Below the pieces are notes generated by a model. The model did not search any database. It was given only the letters and a program-made list of their open reading frames with translations, and was not told the origin of the DNA. This document shows, in pieces, positions 23,291 to 37,300 of a stretch of 64,000 bases of DNA. This DNA is from Alligator mississippiensis (Eukaryota; Chordata; Crocodylia; Alligatoridae): the NCBI RefSeq assembly GCF_030867095.1, contig NC_081833.1:75769395-75833394 (forward strand). The letters are read 5' to 3'. Each line of letters starts with the position of its first letter. Position 1 is the stretch's first letter. A program made the position numbers and the translations under genes.

Positions 23291-26200
23291 CACAATGCTC
23301 CAGACTCTCCTTGGTCATTCCTAAACCACCACAAATGAGACCAGCAGATCTCCAAATCGAGTTTGGGAACTACGCATCGCTATGGTGCTTTCAAGTAAGA
23401 GTTTGAGAAGGAGATACAATGCTTGGGGAGACATTCCCTAACTTTTGGACCACTAGCAACCTTGAGAATCACTGAATTAGACCATTCCTGTTCTGTAACC
23501 CCCTTTAGCCATTAACAGATCCACAGCAACTGGACATAATCGGACAGAACCCCACCACTGAAGATCCTCCAGGCCGGTCCCCTTCTCCACCATGAATGCA
23601 TCTCCTTGACAGGCACCTGTTTGCTTCTGCAGTGACAAAATGGCAGCAGCAGTAGGTCCCAAGCAATTCAGGATTTTACTGGTCAAATCATTGCTTTAAG
23701 ATCTGCCAGGTATTTACTGCAGATCCAAAGGCAGTGGAATAACACACTCGCAGACAAATAAAATTAACTGAAGCCTGCGTGAAGAGAACTCTGGGTGGTG
23801 CTAGCACGAAGCAGGGAAAAAGCTCAAAAAAGGTTGTTTTCACTATAAAACTCCTGCCAACTGTGGAATGCCCTGGAGCACCAGGATGCTCGAGTGGGCA
23901 AAAACATCCCCTCCATCGATGGGCAGCTGGAATACTGCCTTCTAGGCCAACCTGGCCACTGCTCCCAACACTGCGCCTCCCATGCCTGACTCCTGCAACT
24001 TGTACCGAGAAATGGAGCGACAACTCTGAAGAGCTGCTCCCAGTACACAGAATAGCTGACCACGCGGACTGACCATCAGCCTCCTGCTTCACCGCCTCCC
24101 CAGTGACCGTGAAATCCAGTTTTAAGTTCTTGGTCTTGACAGAACCATAGAGGGATGTGACTGACCCTAGCAACTAGACATCACCTTTCTCTGTCCCAAG
24201 GACCTTCAGCGATAACTACTTTCCACCAGAATAACAGATCTGTTGGCTTGGATTATAAATTAACTTGCACAGAGATAAGCATTATCACGGACTTCACTTT
24301 CAAAAGCAAATGCAACACTCGCTCCTGCAACGCGGCTTTCCTTCACTACGGTCTTGGCGGATCCACCTTTGATCACTCTTTGGGCTAGTCTCCATACAAG
24401 AGTGGGTCAAGATAAAGCACAAACAAGGTGCACTCACTGCGGGACAAAGTGTCCACACGTGGGATAATTCAGTAAGTCACTGAGTTTTAAACATGTGCCC
24501 CACTTTAAACAGCATTAAAACTTAAGTGTTGTCAAACAATTACAAACAAAAAATAAGCCTGCTGACCACTGCACCACAGGCTAGGAAAGGAGGAGCATAC
24601 ATGAACATGTTCAGATATTACAAAGGTGACCAGGTAAACACACGGAGAGGAGAGGCCAAGATGCTGAGAACCTAAGAAAGGCAGCTTCTTAAAATGAGCC
24701 TTTGGCACATGTCGTGCTGAACCTCCTTCCCAACCATGGATGGCAAAGACAATAGACAAGATGGGCACATGGTGAATGATTAAATGTGAGGTTTTTTCCC
24801 CCTGCTTGCCCCAACAGGATGAAGACCTTTGTCAAGGATGGAACAAGCAGACTTGCCAGTGCTGAAGGAGCACAGCACCGTTCACAGGCAGCAAGAAAAT
24901 CCCTAAAGGATTTAGAGGGTTTAGGAGGCTCCAGAACTTGCTGGCCGATCTCATTCATACAAACAGAGAAAACTGTTCGCCCAATTTTGCTATTTGTTCC
25001 CCCAATTTTGCCCAATCCTTTGCACACATTGTAGGAGGGGACCCCTATTTCTGCAGGCATGAAGTGGTATGCAGCTCAGGAGGGAGGAGAGGAGAGGGTA
25101 GGCCCACAGGGAGTCAGGGGGAGCAGAGAAGATGTGCATTAGGCAGGACACCCAGGAAGGAAACAGTCCTTCTCCAGCCACCTCCTCCTATTTCCCAACT
25201 CCCATCTCTGGAGAGATGAGGCCCAATTAGCTCATCCACTCCCAGTGACCCAAAGTAACATTACTAATTAAATGTTAACTTGTTAAATATGATTTTAATC
25301 AAGTGATCTTTGTGCTGTGCTCAGCTAGGGGAGTCCTGTAAATTAGATTCTATCCCTTTTCTGAAAGTGCAAAGATGTTAATACGTCAAGACTTCATTTC
25401 AAGGGACCAGGCTGAGCACCTCTTGCCCAATTTCCTTGCAATTCCACATCAGCCTCCACCAACCCACTGTCGCTCAGATGCAAGTGCGGCAGCTCCGTAA
25501 ACAAACGCAGGAAGTCAATTCACACTCACAGAAGAGCATGCAGGGTTTCGCAGGACATTTTCCTCGTTTCTCCCTTACTGAGCCTCAGCCCTAACCACTG
25601 AAGCATTTTTTTTTTAAACAAAACAAAAAAGCACCATTAAATGCTGATGAATGAATTTATAGATTAATGTGCATATGATAACCATTTCCTCTTCTAAGGT
25701 GCTCATTTCAGTTTCCTCAGGTTATTAAAATAGTTGAGGCGCTTCAGTCTCGTAAGCGAGATGACAGACAGGGTTCTGGTAAAAGTCACACTTTGGGCTT
25801 ATTGCCATCTCGTAGCGTCAGGAATGCAGCGTCAGTGTAAAATTTAAATTTTGGTGGGAGTATCATTGTTTGGGAGAGCAGAGAGCAGTTTCCTTGTAAT
25901 GCCTCTCACCTACCTGCCTCAAATCTGAAAAAAAATCCAAAGGAACCAGCATGCCTTCTAGGATGTCTCCTACAGGCTTCACCCATCAAATCTTTCCCAA
26001 ATACCCAACTCTTACACGAGGCCTATACTCAGCTGCACTCTGCCAACCCCTCCACTCCCTTATTATTCAAGAGGAATGAAAGACTGGAAAGAAGCCACCA
26101 CCTCCTCCCTCCAAGGTACACAGCAGCGTGCCTTCAGTTTGTAAATCGTTGGGCAGGAACGGACTGCACGCTTCACACGGTGCCAGGTTCATCGCTTGCA

Positions 26201-29200
26201 CCAAATCATAAAATGGGGTGTACGCTCAGTAAACAAGCTGCTTCAGACATGTGGTGCAATCCTCCCACCTGCTCGACACCTATCCCCCAATGTCAAACCT
26301 AGAGTGCAAATTTCTGGGGACAGAGGCCACCCCTTTGGGCTCTTCCACGTGGCCTGCGCTCCCTTTAGAGGCTGTACAAGATGTTATCAGGTAAATAAAG
26401 CAACTGCAGCAAGACCTACTGCTGCTTTTTCAGTAACATGGTGGTGTGCAGAAATCTAATCTGTTTGTGATCATAAAATGCCCCAAAGCATGTTTTACTT
26501 TCAGAGACGGCTCCACCTAAAGCAGCGCTGTGTAATAATGAAAGCTGTAACTGGCCACTACACTAATTTAGTGATAAAATCCTTAGACGAGGTGGTGCGT
26601 AATCGTGTGTCATTAAGACCTAGATGAAGTGCAGGAATTTCCCCGACGAAAAGCAGACCGGACTAGCTGCGGGGACAGGAAGCAGGTTCCAGTACATTCT
26701 GCCTGCTCTACTTTTTTGCTGGGATCACTGGCCTTGTTCTCAAAAGCAGCAATTCACAAATCTGGAAGGTGTCAGCTGATGTAAAGCTACAAAATCCTAA
26801 ATCAAAAGTCTGCCGACTTGAAAGAGGATTGTTGCAGTCTGAGCCTTCCTAACTCCTTTGGAAAATAAAACTGATCCAGACTCGGAGTTTAAGCAGCATT
26901 TCCCCCATGCTCCAACCGCCAAATAAATATATACAGCAAGGTCTGGGGCTTGGGGGGTGGCGTTTTGATGGCTCTGTAACACAAACTGGAAGGGGAGGGG
27001 GAAATGACATCTGGCTTTGTAACAGTCCTCTAGCTGTGAAGAGCCTCTGAATATTCTGCCGGAAAGTGACTTTGACTTCCCCAAGCTACACCGTTTGGCA
27101 CAGGAGTTTCCTGTGAAGCTCCAAATCTGCGGCGAAGGAAGGGCCGAGCTGGGCCGACGTGCAAGATGATGAAGCTTTGTAGTGAATGTTTTAGTGAAGT
27201 TGAACAAACTGGTTGGACGCTTGCCTGCTTCAAGTCATGGCCAGGCGGTCAAGGGCCTCTCCTCCCTGCAGGGTCTGCAGCAGTTGCTATGCTCCATTTT
27301 TTTTTTTCCATTTTTTAATTTTTTTTAATACCTTTACAATTTTCATGAAAATGTTAAGGAAACATGGAAGTCGAGTTTTAAGCACTTAAATCAGAAAGTG
27401 CCCAAGCTGCAGCTACATGCGTAACCTATAAAAAGGGGCTTCAAACAGAAAGCTGGGAATCTTCCTTTTAATCCCTATCAGGAGAAAGAGGCTCGCTTCC
27501 AACTCTGGGAGATCTTGGCATATTCATGTAAAAATAGATTTTTTATTTATTTGTTTATTTATTTTTACATCTAGAAAAAGTACTGTTGGTCTTCAAATAC
27601 CAAATTTCAACGTTTCTGTCCCTTTGGACCCTGAACCATGAGTCAGATTCACAGCAAGACAGACAGACTTTAATAGAAGTGGGATACAGCAGATAATCCA
27701 AGTAAAACGTGGCAGATGATATTTGTGAAACTGTCTGCAATGCATCTCAGCGCGCACACGCACGCACGCACTGTCGTGTAGACTTTAATGATATTTGCTA
27801 GGGCTGACCTTCATAATAGCCATCTCGCACTCCTGCAGTTAACGCGTTTACGGTGCCACAAACTATACATTCACTCCATAGGAAATGAAGACTCCTGTCC
27901 CCTTCCATCTGGCTACCATCTTTTGCACAGCCTACATCACACACTGAGAAAGAGGCCAGCCTGCATGGAGGTCATCTGAAATGCTCTTTAAACATACACA
28001 CACACAAAAAAACCTGGGGAACTATATCATTGTTTTGCAGGGTTTTTCTGCGTGTGTGTTTTTTTTAAACGGTATTTTTTGCACAGAAAGGATGTCACCA
28101 TTTCAGAGCACGTGAGGAGTACAAGAGTATATTTTAACCGAACCATTCTGCTTCTTTAACCAGCTCTAGGTCAGACTAGCATTTCACTCGCACCTGGTTT
28201 CCCAGGCCTCTCACCTTTAACATCTGTCTCACCGTGAATTATAGACAAAGCTCTGCCTCTCAAAACACATTTTTGCTTTATCATTCCACATTATGTAAAA
28301 ACCTCCCATGGTCAGCTTGCCCGCAACGGATGTGTTAAAAACAGAAAATCATTTGACAACTGCTCTAAAATAGGATGAATCATCGCTGTATTAACTACTT
28401 ATTTGTCTGAGGATGGTGGTCAGGTCTCTAAACCTTTGAGGTGATAGTGTATTCCCAATGGATATTAATATAGATATAAAAATCTGAAAGGGAAGGGAAC
28501 AGAAAAAAAAATAAAGCCAAGGTTTCATAGACATCAAAAAAACAACAGCTTAATAAAAACAAGCTATATTTTCTTTCCAATATTTTCAGAAATCTAGCAT
28601 CTTATTTCCCCAAAAAGCAGTAAATATTTAAATGCTAATGTCAATCAGGTTAACATAGTTAATAAAAAAGGTATCGAAAAAATCAGACTGCTTTTTGCTT
28701 AAACAATGCTGCCTTTATTGTAACATGGCTTTCAGAAGACAATTTAATTCTGGAAGCATGTATTGAAATGGCCTTTTCACTACGGGCCTCAGCTCGACAA
28801 TTGTATCCTTCTCGGGAGGTCAGAATGAGGCAGAACTCGAGCTCCGAAAAGCAATTCTGTTTAGCAGCACTACCTTATTCATCCTTTTAATCTTACACCT
28901 ACATGTTCATCACGAACTTGGTGAAATACTAGTGCCAAAACCACCATCAAAAGCCATTTCAATCTCTCTGCCACTCTGAGAAAGCCCTGACCTCTCTGCT
29001 TCTCTAATGAAGATGTTAGGGAAGTGAGAATTATACCAGCTGTCAGCTCTTACACTAGAGTTTCATGATACAGAAACATTCAAATCACTGAATCCTGGAG
29101 AATTAGCTCAGTGTATTGTGGCAGATTCTTTCTGCAAAAAAAAACCTCATAACAGGATCCAGCTAACTTGTTAAGAACAAATGCTTTAAACAGCTTGGCA

Positions 29201-32146
29201 AGGGAAAAAAAAAATCCGTGTATCCTAGACGCGTTACCAGGGTAAGGGCGTCTTGCAGAATTATATAAATTCAAAATGTCTGAAGCTAGTTTCTTAGGTT
29301 GGTCCCTCAGCTCTCCCCTTCCCATTCAGTTAGACCGGCTCGGTTTTCTTTACTACTACAGGACAGCGAAGGTGAGTTTTGTACTTTGACCGAGGTGATA
29401 AGATTCGTGGCCATTCTGGGATCCCGGGGAGGGGAGTTTCTTGGTGCCTGGCAGACAGCAGACCTTCAGTGCCCCACTCCCGCTAATCCCGCTCTGCTAG
29501 TAGCTCCGCCATCTTCAGAAACCAGGTGTGATGGTAGGACGTTGCTACCATCATCCATGCTGTTCAGGTCACTTGTGGAGTCCTCACTGAATTAAATGCA
29601 GGGGCCTGATCCTCATGGCTGCCTTTGTAGTGACTGAGGCTGCTCAGCAAAACTTTGCTATAAACTAAAGGACAGATTGATTTATTTTTTGGCCTCTGCA
29701 TTTTCACTTGAGAACATGCTAATTCATCCTGATGGTCACACATTCACAGACAAAAGACAAGCACTTCTGGCTGAGATGCAACCTTCCTGCAATAGCCAAC
29801 TGCTATGATGCCACCTGCCTATCTGGGTTTCCAGTAATAAGACTACAATATACCTCACCTCAAAGGCTTCGACGTAGAGGGGCAATGCTCTCCGTGGAGT
29901 GAGACAATGCATTAAACTGCTCATTTCAAAGCTTCAGCCAGCCATTCAGGCTGGTGCCAAATCTCATTCACACCCTGGGTTTCTTGGGAGATAGTGTACA
30001 CGTACACACACATGCTAGTGATATTCATGTGATAAACTGTTATGATCATGTAAACCATGACCTCCTCACCAGCATGGAGAGCCTACTAGCCCATTTCTAC
30101 AGAGGTTATTTCAACATACACTAGATCTAACCATCAGCATTTTTTTTGCCATTTGCCTCGTATTAAAATTCTTCCCCCTTGCTCCAAATCTCTCCAAATG
30201 GTGATGGACCAAAGAGACAACATTCAGTCCAGGACCAATTTAGAAACTGTGAGATCACAACGTTGCTGAGATAAGAGACCTGTATATTGATGGAAAACAT
30301 CCTCTGGCCATGAGCTCCTCTTCTTGTAGGACTGGAAAGCCCAAGAAGCCCTACCCAAACATCTTGGGGGCCATCACAAACAGAAAAAATCTCCACCTTC
30401 CAAAGCATATGCACAATACACAATGCACAATATAAGCATAATCGACCATAAGATCTTATACTAGCTCATACAGCTCACATGCCATCGCAAGTGCAGTAGG
30501 ATGTATAAGCATCTGCTCAATGCAGTTTCTTGTAGTTGAAAGAGAGCGAATCTAAGCAAAAACACAGCCTTGTTTGCGCTGCTTACTGCACAATCTAGAC
30601 GAATAAGGCAAATCATCATCACTCATATCTAATTCTGAAGTCCAGTTTGGTAATGAACGCTGCACTTTACGTCTGCTGTGAAGGCTGCATGATGACACAG
30701 AGAAGTCTGAGCTGAAGGGCCATCAGGGAGATCCGTCTCTCCTGCACACCACACCAAGGGCTCCCCTCCTCCATCACACTTTAACTGCTGGGCTGCAGCA
30801 GGGGAGAGCTGTTGATGCCTGGCTTGTGCTCCCTTTCACCACGGAAGGTTTTTATTATTATTTATACCCACTAAGGGAAAGTGAAAGAGCATCTCATCTG
30901 AATCCAAATACTTGAATATTAACAGGGGCATACTTAGTAGAATAGGCTTTGTTTTCAAAATCCAAATGAGAAAAATAAATCCCATAAACTTGTATATCAA
31001 GCCACCTGATTCAGCAGGATCTCTATTTATCAGGGAATTAGTCTCCTTTATTAAAAGCGATGAGCATACAATGATAACTAAATTACAACCATTTCACTGC
31101 TGCATAAAGCACAAGTCAATCAAGCATCTCGAGCCCCAAGACAGAACCAGAACACTCCCTCTAGGTTTACTGCACATCCTTCACCAGAGTATTTTAGGAC
31201 CTCAACATTCATCCCCCAATGATCCCTCCACAACTCTCCCCAGCTAGAAGCTGATGGTTTGCACCATGAGAAAAGGGGAAAACCAGCTTTCTATGAGGAT
31301 ATACAATGGCTGCTTCTGCTCTTTGGAACCGCCAATACTTGCGAAAGAGCAGATGCAAGTTCTTCTCCCTTGGTTAGGCTACTAGCATTTTGCTTTTTGC
31401 AATCCATGGTCTCCCCCATAATCCATCTCAAATTAACCTTATGTAAATTCACACATACTCCACACTCAATTAGTCACTCCAACAAATAGCTTTTATGTAT
31501 AAAAAAAAGAATCTATCAATTTCCACAGCTAGTATATTACAATGATGCGAGTCCTTAACAGCTCGCATGAATAGCAGTAATATTACAAAGATTTAATTCA
31601 TTACTTTTGGGCAAAAAGAATACTGAAGTCTAACCCCTACTACTTTCAGTTGCATTAATTACCACAAACAGATGGAAGAGAGACAAGCTGCATTTTTAAT
31701 TCAGTCTCTTTAAAAAGGTACTTTTTGGGAGTGAGGGATACACTAAAGGCCCACGACCCATTTCATATTAAAAATGAAAGTACCTCACACTGACACAGGG
31801 TACAGCCACAGACATCAGGAAGGTCTATGAACTTTAATGAAGCTACGCAAACCAGTGCTAGACAGTCCAAACACAATCACTTCTTTTAGTATTTATTTGT
31901 AAAGAAAACCTTCTTACATTTGGAATTAAGAGGTATTTCTAATAAAAGACAGGCATTCCTTAAACGGAATCTAACCCAGTTCATCTCACCTAATACAAGG
32001 TTTACAACATCCACCTTCCTTGTACAAAGATCAGAGGCAAATGAAAAATGGCCACCATGCCTGCTTTAGTACCTGGATTCTGTATACAAGTAATACTAGA
32101 CAAAAGCAAGTGCACTGGACAAAAAGCAAGTAACCCAAATATTTAC
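23291..32146. other. Long non-coding stretch with possible regulatory elements
   Basis: No gene is recognised. At 23430-23480 a TGAGAATCACTGA segment looks like a lone hAT end. Block 28240-28950 is AT-rich, non-repetitive and contains several ACAAT/ATTGT SOX-type cores, a texture often seen in conserved non-coding elements. A CpG-containing open segment around 26940-27180 has no assignable product. Oligo-T lies near 27297-27309 and an alternating CG/CA run at 27751-27770. Confidence 0.35.
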
Positions 32147-32225
32147 CGATTCCATAGCTGAAAGTTGTCGCTAGCAGGGCAGGTATTAAATCCAACAGGG
32201 GTGTGTCCCAAAGCAAACCTGTATT

Positions 32226-34290
32226 CTGAAAGAGAACACTACAATTAGTTCGTGTAAATACTAAAAAAAGTATACTGTTAATTGTAACTTTACTTAAAAA
32301 CATAACCAAACGCACAAAGGAAACCAAAATATACACCCAATGCAAACCAGTCATCAGGTTTGCATCTACTCCCATGACTTCCGGCTTCGAGAGCCCGTCG
32401 TCAGGGATGGGAACAAGAAATGGGTTTCACGACACTTACTGGGACGTCAGCAACTGAAATGTAATTAATCTTTCCCAGATAGCTGAAAATAGGCCACGCC
32501 TGTCCCCAAGTCCCTCTACCAATTTTGCAATTTTACAATCACATTTTCCTATTTTTAAAAATATTTTCTTCCCCGTTGCAGCAAGAAATCTCCAAGCACC
32601 ACGGAAATCTGTGTTCAAAGTGGCGTTAGACCCATTCAGCTGCAAAAAAGAGAAGCTTCTTCTCCAATCTGGTTCGGTTACAATAATCTTCAGTGTTAGT
32701 GGGAACAGTAAGTAAATTCAGGCAGAACTGTGATGGTTGGGAAAGCTGGCATACCCTTTTAATTTGAAGAGCAAATCACCAATTAGAAAAGATGGGGCTT
32801 TTTATTAACCATTCTTGTGCCGCATCTTTTTAAGGATGTGTTTCAGGTGATGAATTCTGAATTTATAAAGGAGATTAGTTCCAAACCAAATTATAGCTCA
32901 GGCTTTAACTCACGCCTCCAGCCATGCAAAGAAGCATGGATCCTAAAGGCAAAGAAAGGGATACTGGAGCCTTGTGTGTGGAGGGAGAGAGTAGGGGTGG
33001 GATAAATGCCTGGAAAAGCAAAAGGCTAATTTAGCATCGTGGATATACCCCAAGACTTATGTCCAACGTTAATAAAACTAAAAACGTCCACTTATTTGCT
33101 TCACGTTAGCAGATTTTTGCTCATAAATGCCACTCCTCTGGGAAGGAAAATAGTCAGTTAGCTATATAAGGCAAAATGCATACACAGCACTGGATGCTTC
33201 AAAACAAAACAATGCCATACAAAGTATAAATCACAGCTCAGGGGTTTTTGGGGGGGGGTTCCTATTAGACTTCCAAACATTTAGGTCGATGCAAGAGCAC
33301 GTTAAGAAGAATGATGCAAAAACCATTCTACAGATTTCTTCAACCAACTTCATATCCCTAACGTACACCTCTGACCTTTTGGAATGATTCTCCGTTAATT
33401 CACAAGCCTTGCTTATCCTGCAATCAGCTTTAAAAGCTAGGGCAGATCAAGGCCTGGGTGCTTTTAAAGCCTGGGTATTGTTACATATCTTGAATACACA
33501 AGTGTAAGCATAATACAGAAAGATCACTGGGGTGTATAAAATCAGAACCAAACGCACTGAACCAATGTGATCAGGACAGCAGAAGAAAAACAGTGACACC
33601 AGGAACCAATCCCTGCAATTGGAGAAAGTCTGACAGACACTGACAATAACCCGAAGTGGTAGAAATGATGCAAGGTCTCCCAAGCTCCTAAGAGCCAAAC
33701 CAGTCACTTCAGGAGCTATCTACTAGAATAAACTGAAGAAAGCCTTCCACAAGAATTCCAAGAGTAACCAAAAAGCTTTAGCGCAAATCCGGTGGCTAAG
33801 AGAAGCTATGCTGAACTGTCCCAAAACGCAGGGAAGGCTTGGTGTCGTATCCTCCTTGCATCAGCCATTTACCCCTCCCACCCCCCAAAACAGAGGCATT
33901 AACAAAAAAAACTGGAAGCCAATATTTCTCAGGCCAGTTCACAAATGTAAGTTAGTGACAAGGGATGCAAAGAAAGCGAGTCCAGTCCATCAACCAGTTT
34001 TGGAGCAGCAACATGACCTGGAAGGAACCATCTCTCTCAGGTATGAAATTTGCTGAAAGGATGCGAAATCTGGGGTTTCCAAGCCCCATACAGATGCAGT
34101 AACAAGAGCTCAAGAGGACTGCTTGGGCACCCTTATGCAACACCCAAAACACACATAGGCAACCCAAATACTTTCACTGATAATATTCTGTAGAAATCTA
34201 GACAAGGGGAGAAGGGGTGCTCCTGGGGAAAAAGCAAAGCAATAAACATCTGCAAATCCACAAGACAAGTTTGCTCATCTTTAAAAAAAA
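32226..34290. other. Non-coding sequence, no gene seen
   Basis: AT-leaning unique sequence to the right of the exon-like segment 32147-32225. Open frames are short and lack motifs. A G9 run occurs at about 33250. Confidence 0.35.
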
Positions 34291-34309
34291 GGGGGGGGGG
34301 GGGGGGGGG
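34291..34309. repeat. Homopolymer G19 after A8
   Basis: An uninterrupted run of 19 G on the plus strand follows eight A. Long poly-G is rare and unstable, and can form a G-quadruplex. The exact length may be a sequencing or assembly estimate. Confidence 0.8.
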
Positions 34310-37300
34310 AAGAGACTTATTTTGGTACAATGTCCCAGAAGCTCAGCACATGCCCAAGAACAAGGCTCTATAAGAATAATTTTCCACCCTAGTCATTTTT
34401 GTCCACGTGCAAGTCCCTTTCTTGAGGGCTAACGTCCAGTTCAGAGCAGTGAGTTACATCAGGACCATCACTAAAGAATGGCTCTTCCTGCTTCCGACTC
34501 TAGAATAGTCCCTCTAGCTTCGTGACCAAATAGGTCCACTCTGAGTTATACTGTCAATAGTAAAAGCAGGCTCTAAATTGGGATTTTCTGCAGACAACTG
34601 ATTCATTTCAGGAAACTTACCTGCAAGTCAAGTAAACCATTCCAAAACATTCTTAGTCTGAGGAAATATACTCTTTCCCTCCTCTCAGTGGAAATACTTC
34701 ATCTAACATACAAGCATGGAGCAGACTGACCAAGTAACGTAAAGGGTCCATACACCTCCACCCAATCTGTTGGATTAAAGCAACTCTCATGATCACACCA
34801 GGAGAAAGATGCGACTGGGCTACAGAATGAATACAAATATACATGCACCTTCAAACCTCGAAAGCCCAATCAAGTTCCCATGTTATACAAGCTAGTGACT
34901 GAAAGCAGGAGTTTCCAACAAGTCCAAGGCAGGGAGGGATCTCTGCATCACCAACCCCTTCACAGGAAGCGAAACAGGCACAGCACACGCCACAGCAGAT
35001 GAAAACCCAGAACTGTACGTGAACAAAAGCCAGCAGTGAATGAACAAGAGGAAAACAGCCAAGGTGGTTCCTCTCCGAAGTGTTCCAGGAAACACTGCAT
35101 TCACCTCCGTGACCCTCGAGGGGTACCCGCACCCACTCGAGACCCATTCTCATTTCTCTCTTCTGTGTTGAGATGAATAGTGTGCAGGCACGACCAGCCC
35201 CTAGAAACAAAGGCTCCGCTCTAGTCTACCACTTCTCTGTGTCAGTGCAATGAGTATAAGTAACCAGCCCAACCACCATGGTAATTAGGAGACATTTGCA
35301 GTGACCTTGTCCATTCCCGATTGCAGAGCAAGGTGCTCTTTCCAGTCTCGTGTTCCACAGAGTCCCAGTAATTTTGCTAGGTTGACCCTTTTACTTCAGT
35401 CTCCGACTCACATTTGCACTTATCCACTGCCTCACAAAGATTCGTGCTCCCAACCTTTTCCATCACAAGATCCCAATGGATAAACTGAGCTGTAGGCATC
35501 GCTCTCTCCATGCTGTTTCTCCACAACACAGCCATTACAGTCTTACACCCGCCTATTTTCGCAATGTGACAGCTTATCAGAACTTCATTCACCTTGTGAA
35601 TCCCAGTCGGATTCGGTGTTCATGCCTTACAGCCATCTTCTGTTGTAGTCTTATGCCATGCTGCTCCTGTTAAGGATAGGAAGTGGCACTTGAAGGTCTG
35701 CCTCTGAACGGGCCTTGCCTCAACACAACAGGGTGACTGCAGCCTAGGCAGACCTAGGGAAAGTCCGATTTCTAGGTGAATGGTACCCAAGCAATGATAG
35801 GAGCCCTGGTCATCTGAGGAGGGGTTTGCAAATTCCCAGGTCACTGGGCAAAGGGAACTGGAAGATCCCCAAGAGTTGCTTGGAGCACCTCTCATTCTTG
35901 GACTGACACAAAGGGAAACTCCAGCACTGGAGGAATGAACACTAAGCACAGGACCCAAACCACCTCCCCTTGTCACTGGTTACTAGCTGGAGTGGAGCCG
36001 TCAGCCACCACGTGGAAAAAACAAAACAAAAAAACCTCAAAAGGAATAGGGCAACCTAATAGGAAGGAAAGATGCTGGGGAAAGGACCAGGCAACAGGAA
36101 AGCCTGGGCAGGGCCAGAGGAAGAAAATGCTGGAGCCAAAGAGTATTTTTCAGGAAGTGATGAACAGATGGGAGGGTGAGGCGAGAGGGGAAGTAGAAAG
36201 GATACTGGTTAATCTCTTGTCCTGTTCATGTTAAAAGGAGAGAAAGAGACTGTTACATCAAAGACTGGGCAAACACCCCTCTTTCATGCAAGCAATTCCT
36301 GGAGTGTCGGAGGGATACTGTGCAATTGTGAAGGGGGAAGCTCATGATACAGGATATTAGGGCATGCCTCGCATTCATATAGCGCCTCTTACCTTTAAGG
36401 AAGCTTATGAGTGAAAACAATTTCCATTATAAGAATGGCTTTATTTAAAAAGAAGTTCTCACTTGCAGAAAAAGCAAGCAAATAAACTAAAACAAAAATC
36501 GTAGCTGAACTTCAATTCTCCCACTCTGGAAGTCCAGGAACACTTTATTCTACTGCCTGGGAAGCACCAGGGTAATCTATCAACCAAACTGCTACAAGAA
36601 GTCAAAAGAAATCCTGTACCGTGAACTACAAAAATGCAATTTTCACAACAGATTCTAGCCGACGTTCCCTTTCTTGGGCAAGATGTTCACGTAGGATTGT
36701 ATTTAATACTCCAGTAATATTTTAAGATATACACAACATGAATTTAAGCTTATGCATGTACTGCGCAAAGGCACCAAGCGTTACAGTTTCAATTTTTGCT
36801 AACACTGTAAGGAAGAAACTAGCTATATTCTGTAGTAATTCAAAATGTTTCTATTTAGACAAAGAATTTACTGTAGAAGAGTGATGTCAAACACGTCCCA
36901 TACAGCAGACTTGGCCTGCTAAATGTATGTGTAGTACACAAGATCTTCCAATTGTTCTGAAACCAAAAAGCCAGTACACTTGGCAGCTGGGAAAGCAACT
37001 ATTCAAGGTAGCTGTTTAGACCTCAACATCCACCTATTTGAATACATTTTAGGGGTCACTGGTTTAAAAAGTACACATTACACTAACCTGTTGGAAAGTA
37101 AGAAAGAGTTTCCCCATCCAACTTTTCCTTAGAGTTGCATTCTGCTGAAAACTTTGTGCTTCAGAAGCTAATGCATGACTGCATTCCCTGCTGCTGCCTT
37201 CTTTCTGCAAGCGCACACTGATGACTGTTCGTGTAATCCATACAACCCTGCACTGCATCTTCAAAAGTTAACTGCAGCTACAAATCAACTAGGTCATTCT

